Shown one piece after another: positions 1 through 5,723 of a stretch of 5,777 nucleotides of DNA. The notes beneath the pieces are model-generated. The model was not told the DNA's origin and did no database searches. It saw nothing but the letters and a program-made list of their open reading frames with translations. The translations under genes and the position numbers were made by a program. Origin of the DNA: Candidatus Omnitrophota bacterium. GTDB taxonomy: Bacteria; Omnitrophota; Gorgyraeia; Gygaellales; Profunditerraquicolaceae. The DNA lies in contig VGKM01000081.1 in the NCBI GenBank assembly GCA_016867005.1, forward strand, positions 1 to 5,777, read 5' to 3'. Each line of letters opens with the position of its first letter. Within the stretch, counting starts at the first letter, position 1.

Positions 1-702
1 TGCACAGACCTTGCCTTTTAATGATTCACCCCTGGTCCTAAGCATTTCTTCTACAAAATATACGCAGCCGTAACCGGTGGCCTCGGGCCTGATCAAACTA
101 CCGCCCCAGCTTAAACCCTTGCCGGTTAAAACCCCGGTAAATTCATTACGCAATCTCTTATACTGGCCGTACATAAACCCGATTTCCCTGGCGCCAACAC
201 CTATATCTCCGGCCGGGACATCTGTATCAGGGCCGATATGCCTTTGCAGTTCAGTCATAAAACTCTGGCAGAACCTCATTACTTCATTATCTGATTTTCC
301 CTTAGGGTCAAAATCAGAACCGCCTTTGCCGCCGCCCATAGGAAGAGTAGTTAAACTGTTCTTAAACACCTGCTCAAAGGCCAGGAATTTCAGGATCCCT
401 AAATTTACGCTTGGGTGAAACCTTAATCCGCCTTTATATGGCCCGATAGCGCTATTCATCTCTATGCGGTAACCTTTGTTGATCTGAATTTCTCCCCTGT
501 CATCCAGCCAGGGCACCCGGAACAAAATCACTCTTTCCGGCTCTACCATTCTTTCAAGGATCTTTGCCTTTTGGTATTTTGGGTTTTTTTCCATAAAAGG
601 CACTATTGATTCTGCTACTTCCCGGACTGCCTGATGGAATTCAGTTTCCCCGGGATTTTTGGCAATTACCCCTGCCATAAACTCTTCAATTTTCTTAGAC
701 AT
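1..702 (-). CDS. gdhA: Glutamate dehydrogenase, N-terminal half (runs off the left edge)
   Basis: This gene encodes the first 234 codons of a hexameric glutamate dehydrogenase, which interconverts 2-oxoglutarate plus ammonium and glutamate in the cytoplasm. The family is about 450 residues long, so roughly half is missing. Visible family marks are GPYKGGLRF (about 87-95, substrate lysine K90), PMGGGKGGSDFDPKGKSD (121-138, catalytic lysine K126) and PAGDIGVG (163-170, catalytic aspartate D166). These lie one residue from the equivalents in the Clostridium symbiosum enzyme. The cut falls at SLKGKVCA, just where the Rossmann coenzyme domain begins, so NADP versus NAD use cannot be read here. NADP use is inferred from this subfamily and from the NfnAB neighbour. 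The ATG is preceded by a purine-rich AAAGGA site with about 6 nt spacing (near 709-716). The gene starts 42 nt after nfnB with no obvious promoter between, so co-transcription is likely. Confidence 0.96.
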   Translation of the reverse strand, partial: MSKKIEEFMAGVIAKNPGETEFHQAVREVAESIVPFMEKNPKYQKAKILERMVEPERVILFRVPWLDDRGEIQINKGYRIEMNSAIGPYKGGLRFHPSVNLGILKFLAFEQVFKNSLTTLPMGGGKGGSDFDPKGKSDNEVMRFCQSFMTELQRHIGPDTDVPAGDIGVGAREIGFMYGQYKRLRNEFTGVLTGKGLSWGGSLIRPEATGYGCVYFVEEMLRTRGESLKGKVCA

Positions 703-744
703 ACGTTGTCCTTTCCTTTTGACTTACTTTGTCTTCCGGTTTTA

Positions 745-2163
745 TTATTCGCTGATCCTTACAACGATCGCATTGGAAGCGGTTTTGGCCATGCCCATTG
801 CTTCAATTACCGTGCCTTCCCCGCCGACGATATCGCCCCCTGCAAAAACCCTCTTCATTGAGGTCTCCATGTTATTCGGATCGACTACTACATCAAAGTA
901 TTTGTCTGTTTTTAACTGCGGGGTGGCGCTTGTCAGGACCTGGTTTGCAGAAAGGCCTATAGCAATAACCGCTAAATCGCAATCCATCTCAAATTCGCTT
1001 CCTTCAATAGGCACCGGCCTTCTTCTGCCGGAAGCATCCGGTTCCCCTAAACGGCACCTTAATGCCCTTATTTTTTTAACAAAGCCCTTTTCATCGCCGC
1101 TGAACCCTGTGGGCTGCACCAAAAACTCAAATTTTATCCCTTCTTCCCTGGCGTGTTCGATCTCAAGGCGCCTGGCAGGCATCTCTATCTCTGTGCGCCG
1201 GTAAATAATGGTCGTATTAACAGGGATGCCCTGCATTTTTTGTAAACGAAGGGCAGCCCTGGCCGCATCCATTGCAGTATTGCCTCCGCCTATGACCACT
1301 ATATTTTTTCCGACATTGACCGGCGTATGGAATTCGGGAAATTTGTAGGCCGACATAAGATTAACCCGGGTCAGGAATTCGTTTACCGAATATATGTTGC
1401 AGAAATTTTCTCCTTCAACGCCTAAAAATGCCGGTACTCCGGCGCCAAGCCCTAAGAAAACACAGGAATACCCATCTGCGAAAAGTTCCTCCAGGGTGAT
1501 TGCTTTTCCGACGATCGTATTGGGGACAATTTCCACGCCCAATTTTTTCAGGTAATCAATCTCATAATCTAAAATATCGCGGGGCAGCCTGAAAGGAGGT
1601 ATGCCGTACCTTAAAACACCGCCGGATTTATGCAGGCTTTCAAAAATAACTACTTTGATGCCCCGCCTGGCTAATTCTCCGGCGCAGCATAATCCTGCGG
1701 GCCCGGAACCTACCACCGCCACCTTAAAATTCGCAAACTTTGCATCTTTTTCTACCGGGATTTCCAGGTTGTTTTTTACCCCATAATCACCGACAAACCT
1801 TTCCAGAAAATGTATATTAATGGCCTGCTCTGAAGCAAACGGCTCGCCTTTTTTAGTCAGGACACATGCCTTACGGCACTGATATTCGGCAGGACAGACC
1901 CTGCCGCAAATAGAAGGAAAATCATTTTTCTCCCTGATGGTAAAATATGCCGACTTGTAATCTTTTTTCGTGACCTCATAAATAAATTTTTTAATATTGA
2001 TGCCTACGGGGCAGCCGGAAATACAGGCAGGATTTTTACACTGCAGGCAGCGGCTTGCTTCCTGAAGCGCTTCTTCCTCGCTGTAACCCAGGACTACTTC
2101 ATCAAAATTTGCCCCCCTGGCAGAGGCCTCTTTTTCTTTAACTTTTACCGGTTCTTTTCTCAT
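745..2163 (-). CDS. nfnB: NfnB-type large subunit of NADH-dependent reduced ferredoxin:NADP+ oxidoreductase
   Basis: This 472-residue flavoprotein belongs to the family of the glutamate synthase small subunit. Paired with NfnA, such proteins form the electron-bifurcating NfnAB (NfnSL) complex, which reversibly couples NADH and reduced ferredoxin to NADP+ reduction. Two [4Fe-4S] motifs are visible in the N-terminal domain: C39, C42, C47, C51 (CLQCKNPACISGCP) and C86, C90, C96, C100 (CGRVCPAEYQCRKAC). An FAD-binding GSGPAG lies at 152-157 and an NADP(H)-binding GGGNTAMDAAR at 292-302. The closing FAD contact AGGDIVGGEGTVIEAMGMAK lies near 441-460. Length is normal for NfnB. The ATG lies 3 nt after the nfnA stop codon with only a weak ribosome site, which suggests translational coupling. 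Annotation pipelines often call such proteins homotetrameric glutamate synthase or sulfide dehydrogenase subunit A. The NfnA partner and absence of a glutamate synthase large subunit in the window favour NfnB. Confidence 0.9.
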   Translation of the reverse strand: MRKEPVKVKEKEASARGANFDEVVLGYSEEEALQEASRCLQCKNPACISGCPVGINIKKFIYEVTKKDYKSAYFTIREKNDFPSICGRVCPAEYQCRKACVLTKKGEPFASEQAINIHFLERFVGDYGVKNNLEIPVEKDAKFANFKVAVVGSGPAGLCCAGELARRGIKVVIFESLHKSGGVLRYGIPPFRLPRDILDYEIDYLKKLGVEIVPNTIVGKAITLEELFADGYSCVFLGLGAGVPAFLGVEGENFCNIYSVNEFLTRVNLMSAYKFPEFHTPVNVGKNIVVIGGGNTAMDAARAALRLQKMQGIPVNTTIIYRRTEIEMPARRLEIEHAREEGIKFEFLVQPTGFSGDEKGFVKKIRALRCRLGEPDASGRRRPVPIEGSEFEMDCDLAVIAIGLSANQVLTSATPQLKTDKYFDVVVDPNNMETSMKRVFAGGDIVGGEGTVIEAMGMAKTASNAIVVRISE

Positions 2164-2166
2164 GAT

Positions 2167-2994
2167 TTAAATCTTATACAGATTGCAGATATGTTTTTCC
2201 TGCTCTATATATACCCTGTTCCTCTTTTCTAATCCTTCCCAGTCAACCAATTCCGCGTCAAATTCCGGGCCGTCAACACAGCTGAATTTTGCCTTGCCGC
2301 CCACATTCACCCTGCAGCCCCCGCACATACCGGTAGCATCTACCATAAGGGCGTTGAGCGAAACGATCGTCTTAACGGAGAAATTCTTGGTGACCATGGC
2401 CACTCTCTTCATCATTGGTATCGGGCCGACGGCGTAAACTAAATCGTACTTGCCTGCCTTTAACAGATTCTCCAGTGCCGTCGTAGTAAATCCCTTTTCC
2501 CCGTAAGAGCCGTCATCAGTAAGAATATGCAGTTTATCGGAAACACTTCTCATCTCCTGTTCCAAAATCAAAAGCCCTTTTGTCCTGGCGCCCAGGATAA
2601 CTTCGACATAGTTCCCCGCTTCTTTCAACGCCTTGGCAACAGGATAGATCTCCGCAATGCCGACTCCGCCTCCGATTAAAATTACCTTGCCGTAATTTTT
2701 AATCTCCGTGGCATGCCCTAACGGGCCGGTCAAAGCATATAAAGAATCGCCGGCTTTAAGCTTTCCTAAGAGCTTTGTAGTAAACCCCGCCTCCTGCACG
2801 ATAACAGTGATAGACCCCTTGTTGATATCGGTATCAACAACAGTCAGGGGGATCCTTTCGCCTTTTTCACTCACCATAAGGACTACAAACTGCCCTGGCC
2901 TGGCTTTTTTAGCGACAAGGCCCGCAAGGATCTCTAATTTTGTAACTTTTACTCCGGAATTTTCGGTTAAAACTTCTTTGGCCAGTATTTTCAT
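2167..2994 (-). CDS. nfnA: NfnA-type small subunit of NADH-dependent reduced ferredoxin:NADP+ oxidoreductase
   Basis: This 275-residue protein has the ferredoxin-NADP reductase fold with a C-terminal iron-sulfur segment, as in NfnA, SudB and dihydroorotate dehydrogenase electron-transfer subunits (PyrK). In order it shows an FAD-binding barrel with PGQFVVLMVSEKGERIPLTV (about 33-52), a nucleotide-binding GGGVGIAEIYPVAKAL (108-123), TDDGSYGEKGFTT (159-171) and YAVGPIPMMK (187-196). The C-terminal [2Fe-2S] region has C224, C227 and C239, with D219 just before. In characterised NfnA the cluster is held by three cysteines and one aspartate, and this pattern fits that. PyrK normally carries four cysteine ligands, and the partner gene is not a PyrD, so NfnA is the better call. 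The MKILAKEVL start matches the usual family N-terminus, although AGG sits directly on the ATG and no well-spaced ribosome site is seen. It is the first gene of nfnA-nfnB-gdhA and lies behind a promoter and a terminator-like leader. Confidence 0.9.
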   Translation of the reverse strand: MKILAKEVLTENSGVKVTKLEILAGLVAKKARPGQFVVLMVSEKGERIPLTVVDTDINKGSITVIVQEAGFTTKLLGKLKAGDSLYALTGPLGHATEIKNYGKVILIGGGVGIAEIYPVAKALKEAGNYVEVILGARTKGLLILEQEMRSVSDKLHILTDDGSYGEKGFTTTALENLLKAGKYDLVYAVGPIPMMKRVAMVTKNFSVKTIVSLNALMVDATGMCGGCRVNVGGKAKFSCVDGPEFDAELVDWEGLEKRNRVYIEQEKHICNLYKI

Positions 2995-3061
2995 CCTAAT
3001 CAGCTCGCTGTTGGTGAATATATTTTGTGCTCATTCTGCCTGCTTTTTAGGCAGAAGGCCT
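2995..3061 (-). promoter_or_regulatory. nfnA 5' leader with two mutually exclusive hairpins
   Basis: Two inverted repeats overlap here. Hairpin A has 8-bp arms, TTCTGCCT/AGGCAGAA (3034-3041 with 3049-3056, 7-nt loop). Hairpin B has 9-bp arms, TTTTTAGGC/GCCTAAAAA (3044-3052 with 3058-3066, 5-nt loop), and reuses the T-tract of the terminator-like hairpin next to it. They share 3049-3052, and one arm of each falls in or across the loop of the other, so only one can form at a time. Whether this switching has a function is inference. A TATATT at 3017-3022 lacks a recognisable -35 partner and is not called as a promoter. Confidence 0.4.
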
Positions 3062-3114
3062 AAAAAAAGACAAGGACGTCCTTCTAGCGCTTATGCTCTA
3101 AGGACGTCCTTGTC
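3062..3114 (-). terminator. Rho-independent terminator (or attenuator) between the barrel gene and nfnA
   Basis: A perfect 15-bp inverted repeat, GACAAGGACGTCCTT at 3069-3083 and its complement at 3100-3114, encloses a 16-nt loop. Read on the minus strand, the stem is followed at once by seven T (3068-3062). This is the form of an intrinsic terminator on the strand of all neighbouring genes, and on the plus strand there is no matching T-tract. It would end the PilZ-to-barrel operon. Because a promoter lies just upstream of it, it may also attenuate nfnA-nfnB-gdhA. Confidence 0.8.
3069..3114. repeat. Inverted repeat built from two copies of a 12-bp palindrome
   Basis: Each arm contains the self-complementary 12-mer AAGGACGTCCTT (3072-3083 and 3100-3111, centres 28 bp apart). 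The element can therefore fold as one long helix or as two small ACGT-loop hairpins, and each copy could be a site for a dimeric protein. The tidy architecture is reminiscent of dispersed REP-like palindromes, but copy number elsewhere cannot be seen from this window. Confidence 0.6.
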
Positions 3115-3134
3115 CATGATACGCTTAAAGAGGG

Positions 3135-3162
3135 AATATAACACAAAAAGAATCCTTGTCAA
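3135..3162 (-). promoter_or_regulatory. Sigma70-type promoter upstream of the nfnA leader
   Basis: On the minus strand a perfect TTGACA (-35, 3162-3157) is followed after 16 bp by TATATT (-10, 3140-3135). The predicted start is near 3128. The -35 begins 14 nt after the barrel gene's stop codon. The only genes downstream are nfnA-nfnB-gdhA, and a transcript would enter the terminator-like hairpin after about 15 nt. Confidence 0.65.
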
Positions 3163-3175
3163 GGAAAATCAAATA

Positions 3176-4222
3176 TTATATCTTGGCTTCTACCCTGAAC
3201 TCGGTATAAAAATTATTTTTTAAGTTAACTTTGCCTATGCTGTCGCGGTATTGAAAACGCTGGTTAAAAATGCGGCCAAAAGACACTGAGGCATCGATAT
3301 AATTGTTTAACTCAATATCAAAACCCATGCCTGTATGGAATTCCTCGTACTGCAGGGCTGCCCCGTTTAAGCCGTCTTTACCCACCTTGAATTCACCACT
3401 TGACATACCGCCTTCCCAGAATGCCGTAATACGGTCGGTAATATCATACGAAATAGTCGGCCTCTCCGGCACAAGATTAAAAGCAAGCTTATCATTCGGC
3501 TGATAGATCACGCCTCCAAAAGGACAAAACGGATCTTCAAACCCGGGGTTGACTGCAAGCCCCGCAACAAAGGTCAGCTGCCGGTTCGGCTGATAAATTA
3601 CCATCGCTTGCGAACCGAAATTGAAAGAATTCGCGTTAAAATTCCAGTTGTCTGAATAGAAGGATGGGGTGATGCCCAGCCGCAGATAAGTTTTTTCCAG
3701 CTTAAAAAACGGCAGGGTCGTTTCCGCACCGAAAGACACTGTAGTCAGATGGCCCGGCAGCGTAACCGGTACTGCATCGTTTGCATTTATATTAATGTCG
3801 CCTGCCCCAAAACCTACTTCTATAGGCAATTGGCCAAAGGCCTTAAAATCATAACTGTATTCAAAAGCAGATTTTATCACGGAAATCTTGCCTGGCTGGC
3901 TTGCCAAAGAAGAAGCAGGGATAAAACGCACATAGGAGTCGATTTCATTATGCGCTTCGGCCGCTTCATCCGGCTCAAGCACTTCCACCGCAGTGCTTAA
4001 TTTCTGGCGGTATACCGCTTTATCGCTTTTATCAGTTGCCCTGGTAACCGCATCCACTTCTGCCTCAGCTTCTTCCATAGCTTCTGCCAGGACTATCTGC
4101 CTGGCATGATCGTCGGCAAACGCCTGTGAAACTATAATGGTAAGGGTTAACATAACAACCAAACCTGTCCCACCCCGGAGGTGGGACAGGTTGAGAGATG
4201 ATTGGTAAAAAGGAGTTTTCAT
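3176..4222 (-). CDS. Predicted secreted outer-membrane beta-barrel protein of unknown function
   Basis: This 348-residue protein is not confidently recognised. A hydrophobic stretch at about 20-34 ends in SQAFA followed by DDHA, a plausible signal-peptidase I site after A36. Residues 37-92 are acidic and likely helical, with runs such as EAMEEAEAEVDAV, and may form a periplasmic segment. From about 110 onward, alternating polar and aromatic residues with turn-rich gaps suggest an outer-membrane beta-barrel, with YQPNRQLTFVAGL and YQPNDKLAFNLVPERP as paired hairpin-like repeats. The pattern loosely recalls DUF6268-type barrels, but that is a tentative impression. The chosen ATG lies 6 nt after the ACT gene's stop and has no clear ribosome site. 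A start at M24 (GTT GTT ATG) would leave a signal peptide without a basic N-region. A 31-bp palindrome sits in codons 11-21, making the N-terminus unusual. It is the last gene before the terminator. Confidence 0.75.
   Translation of the reverse strand: MKTPFYQSSLNLSHLRGGTGLVVMLTLTIIVSQAFADDHARQIVLAEAMEEAEAEVDAVTRATDKSDKAVYRQKLSTAVEVLEPDEAAEAHNEIDSYVRFIPASSLASQPGKISVIKSAFEYSYDFKAFGQLPIEVGFGAGDININANDAVPVTLPGHLTTVSFGAETTLPFFKLEKTYLRLGITPSFYSDNWNFNANSFNFGSQAMVIYQPNRQLTFVAGLAVNPGFEDPFCPFGGVIYQPNDKLAFNLVPERPTISYDITDRITAFWEGGMSSGEFKVGKDGLNGAALQYEEFHTGMGFDIELNNYIDASVSFGRIFNQRFQYRDSIGKVNLKNNFYTEFRVEAKI
4162..4192. repeat. Perfect 13-bp inverted repeat inside the barrel gene's signal-peptide codons
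   Basis: AACCTGTCCCACC (4162-4174) and its exact complement GGTGGGACAGGTT (4180-4192) enclose a 5-nt loop. In the mRNA this makes a GC-rich hairpin about 30 nt after the start codon. It encodes roughly LNLSHLRGGTGL, residues unlike the rest of a signal peptide. There is no T-tract on either side, so it is not a terminator. It looks like a small palindromic repeat inserted in frame; whether other copies exist cannot be judged from one window. Confidence 0.75.
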
Positions 4223-4228
4223 ATTGAG

Positions 4229-4639
4229 TTATTTTTTAAAAGCGACAAGCGCTTTTTCGTTGTCAGTGGTCGATAAAACCATCCTTGCCGGACACTCGCC
4301 TGAACATGCGGTCCCGTAAATATATTTAATATCGATCCCCTCCGCTGCCAGAACCCCTGAGATCATTTTCAGCGCCCCGGCCTTATTCTCCAGTCCTAAC
4401 ATAATTATTTCATTCTCTTTTGCCGATTTGTAACCGGCCTTTATCAAAGCGTCGCTGGCGCGAAGATTATCTGCCGTAACGAGCATTATCTTAGCATTCC
4501 CGTCATCTTCCGCGTATCCTGCAACCGCCTCAACGTTTATGCCATGCTCAGCCAGAATCTTTGAGATGTCAGCCAATATACCGATTTTATTTGCTACTGT
4601 TATTACAATTTCTTTCCCGAGCTGTGCGTTTTTCAACAT
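4229..4639 (-). CDS. Tandem ACT-domain protein, probable amino-acid-binding regulator
   Basis: This 136-residue cytoplasmic protein consists of two ACT domains and nothing else. The first runs from about residue 9 to 68, with VANKIGILADISKILAEHGIN as the typical strand-glycine-helix unit. The second runs from about 77 to the end, with LENKAGALKMISGVLAAEGID. ACT domains usually bind amino acids or similar small ligands and control a partner. No enzyme domain is attached, so this one probably acts in trans or as a dimer. Two cysteines, C112 and C116 in ACSGEC, lie in the second domain at a point where family members usually lack them, and their role is unknown. The start is well supported by GAGGAG at 4645-4650 with a 5-nt spacer. 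It lies 18 nt after the deaminase gene and 6 nt before the barrel gene. The ligand cannot be inferred from sequence. Confidence 0.85.
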   Translation of the reverse strand: MLKNAQLGKEIVITVANKIGILADISKILAEHGINVEAVAGYAEDDGNAKIMLVTADNLRASDALIKAGYKSAKENEIIMLGLENKAGALKMISGVLAAEGIDIKYIYGTACSGECPARMVLSTTDNEKALVAFKK

Positions 4640-4657
4640 GGCTACTCCTCTCTCCGG

Positions 4658-5140
4658 TTAATACAATTTCTTATGTTCTAATCTATCCCAATCGCTGAAC
4701 AACGCGCGGCACTCTTCTGCCATAAATCCCGCGTAGATCTTGATCCTGCTCTTTCCAATCTTTTTCATGCCGGTATTTGTAATACTGAGCTCATTAAAAC
4801 CTATTTTCTTTGCATCTCTTATGCTTGTCCCGTAAACGATTGTCTTAATGCGCGCCCAGTGTATGGCAGAAAAACACATCGGGCATGGTTCCGTAGTAGA
4901 ATAAATCGTGCAGCCGGACAGGTCAAAATTTTTTATTCTTCTGGACGCCTCTCTTATCGCGTTTATTTCCGCATGGGATGTGGCATCGCTTATTAAAACT
5001 TTATTGCGTTCAACTGCCAGAAGCTGCCTGCCTTTTATAATACAGGCGCCGAAAGGCCCCCCGGGGGCGCCCTTTTTAAGGTTTTTTCTTGCCTCTTTTA
5101 TTGCAAGTTCCATGAATTTTCTATTTATTACGCCGGGCAT
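4658..5140 (-). CDS. Guanine-deaminase-like zinc nucleoside/nucleobase deaminase
   Basis: This 160-residue enzyme belongs to the cytidine/deoxycytidylate deaminase fold. The catalytic zinc site is complete: H56-A-E58 supplies a zinc ligand and the proton-shuttling glutamate, and P85-C-P-M-C89 supplies two cysteine ligands. The overall pattern, with GGPFGACI near 27-34, IHWARIKTIVYG near 93-104 and a C-terminus ending in KKLY, resembles the small guanine deaminase GuaD of Bacillus subtilis (about 156 residues, ending in KKEY). GuaD converts guanine to xanthine and ammonia. Other members of this family act on other purines, cytosine or tRNA adenosine, so the substrate is inferred. tRNA adenosine deaminase (TadA) is less likely given the GuaD-like tail. 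The ATG has only a weak ribosome site and lies 10 nt after the PilZ stop, consistent with coupling. A later ATG at codon 10 would cut into the first conserved helix. Confidence 0.85.
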   Translation of the reverse strand: MPGVINRKFMELAIKEARKNLKKGAPGGPFGACIIKGRQLLAVERNKVLISDATSHAEINAIREASRRIKNFDLSGCTIYSTTEPCPMCFSAIHWARIKTIVYGTSIRDAKKIGFNELSITNTGMKKIGKSRIKIYAGFMAEECRALFSDWDRLEHKKLY

Positions 5141-5150
5141 GCTCAGGTTG

Positions 5151-5546
5151 CTACTGGGTCATTTTTATGAAATTCACGATTTCTTTCTGGTCCTTCTCGT
5201 CGATTTTGATAAAATTTATCCCGAGGCGATGCACCCCGTCTTCAACCACGGTGTTATAGCGCACCTGGCCTATTATTTCCATGGGGCCGTAGAAACTCAC
5301 ATGGCCGGTATTATCGACTTTGAACAAAGTAAATTTGATCAGCAGGTCTGTTTCATTGGGGATATCGATTTTGGAAGAAATCGCCATACCGCCTTCGCTT
5401 AAGTCGAGCGCGGTAGCCAGGATCTCCTTATCTCCGACCTGCATACGCAGGGTCAGAGGTTTATTGACCTGATAAACAACTGCCAGGCGAAGGCGAAGGC
5501 GGGAAAATTTACGCCTTTCCGGCCCTGGATAGGAAGTATTTTCCAT
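5151..5546 (-). CDS. PilZ-domain c-di-GMP-binding protein
   Basis: This 131-residue protein is a single PilZ domain with short flanks. Both c-di-GMP-binding motifs are intact: RxxxR at R12-R16 (within ERRKFSRLRLR) and DxSxxG at D48-S50-G53 (DLSEGGMAI), followed by the usual barrel ending near LGINFIKID. Such proteins bind the second messenger c-di-GMP and change the activity of a partner, often in motility, adhesion or envelope functions. There is no signal peptide or membrane segment, so it should be cytoplasmic. The ATG is supported by AGAGGG (5553-5558) with a 6-nt spacer, and a promoter lies about 50 nt upstream. It is the first gene of the four-gene operon that ends with a predicted outer-membrane protein. 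The partner is unknown. Confidence 0.92.
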   Translation of the reverse strand: MENTSYPGPERRKFSRLRLRLAVVYQVNKPLTLRMQVGDKEILATALDLSEGGMAISSKIDIPNETDLLIKFTLFKVDNTGHVSFYGPMEIIGQVRYNTVVEDGVHRLGINFIKIDEKDQKEIVNFIKMTQ

Positions 5547-5597
5547 ATTTTTCCCTCTTTAGAAAGTTTGGCTAAAAAAATAATCAGTTGAAGTTAT

Positions 5598-5626
5598 ATT
5601 TTACTGCGAAAATAAGGGTTGGTCAA
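5598..5626 (-). promoter_or_regulatory. Sigma70-type promoter of the PilZ-deaminase-ACT-barrel operon
   Basis: On the minus strand TTGACC (5626-5621) and TAAAAT (5603-5598) are separated by 17 bp. The predicted start near 5591 would give a leader of about 45 nt containing the AGAGGG ribosome site of the PilZ gene. No other -35/-10 pair of similar quality was seen between 5547 and 5723. Confidence 0.7.
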
Positions 5627-5723
5627 TTATAAAATTGGCGACGATTAAAGATTGCTCTCTATGCATGCCCCCGGCACAAAATATGCCTTTTTTTAAAGTG
5701 CAATACGGGTTTCTGGCAGATAA

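Noticed and set aside
659..1204. Long open plus-strand frame opposite the end of nfnB
   Set aside because: It is antisense to a gene with clear FAD/NADP motifs, has no ribosome site or family pattern, and is best explained as a shadow of the coding strand.
3017..3022. TATATT as a second, closer nfnA promoter -10
   Set aside because: At 16-18 bp upstream there is no sequence resembling TTGACA, and there is no extended -10 TG.
3034..3061. Hairpin at 3034-3056 as a second terminator
   Set aside because: The T-tract lies in the loop or before the stem on either strand, not after it.
3091..3117. Possible eight-codon leader peptide (MDKDVLRA) within the nfnA leader hairpin
   Set aside because: No ribosome site is visible, the predicted transcript start is only about 11 nt upstream, and there is no run of regulatory codons as in classical attenuation peptides.
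4908..5402. Plus-strand frame of 164 codons spanning the deaminase and PilZ genes
   Set aside because: It crosses two well-supported minus-strand genes and shows no protein family signature.
5674..5696. Plus-strand GGCA...TGCC hairpin followed by seven T, as a terminator
   Set aside because: The stem is only 4 bp and A/T-rich in its loop, and no plus-strand gene ends there.
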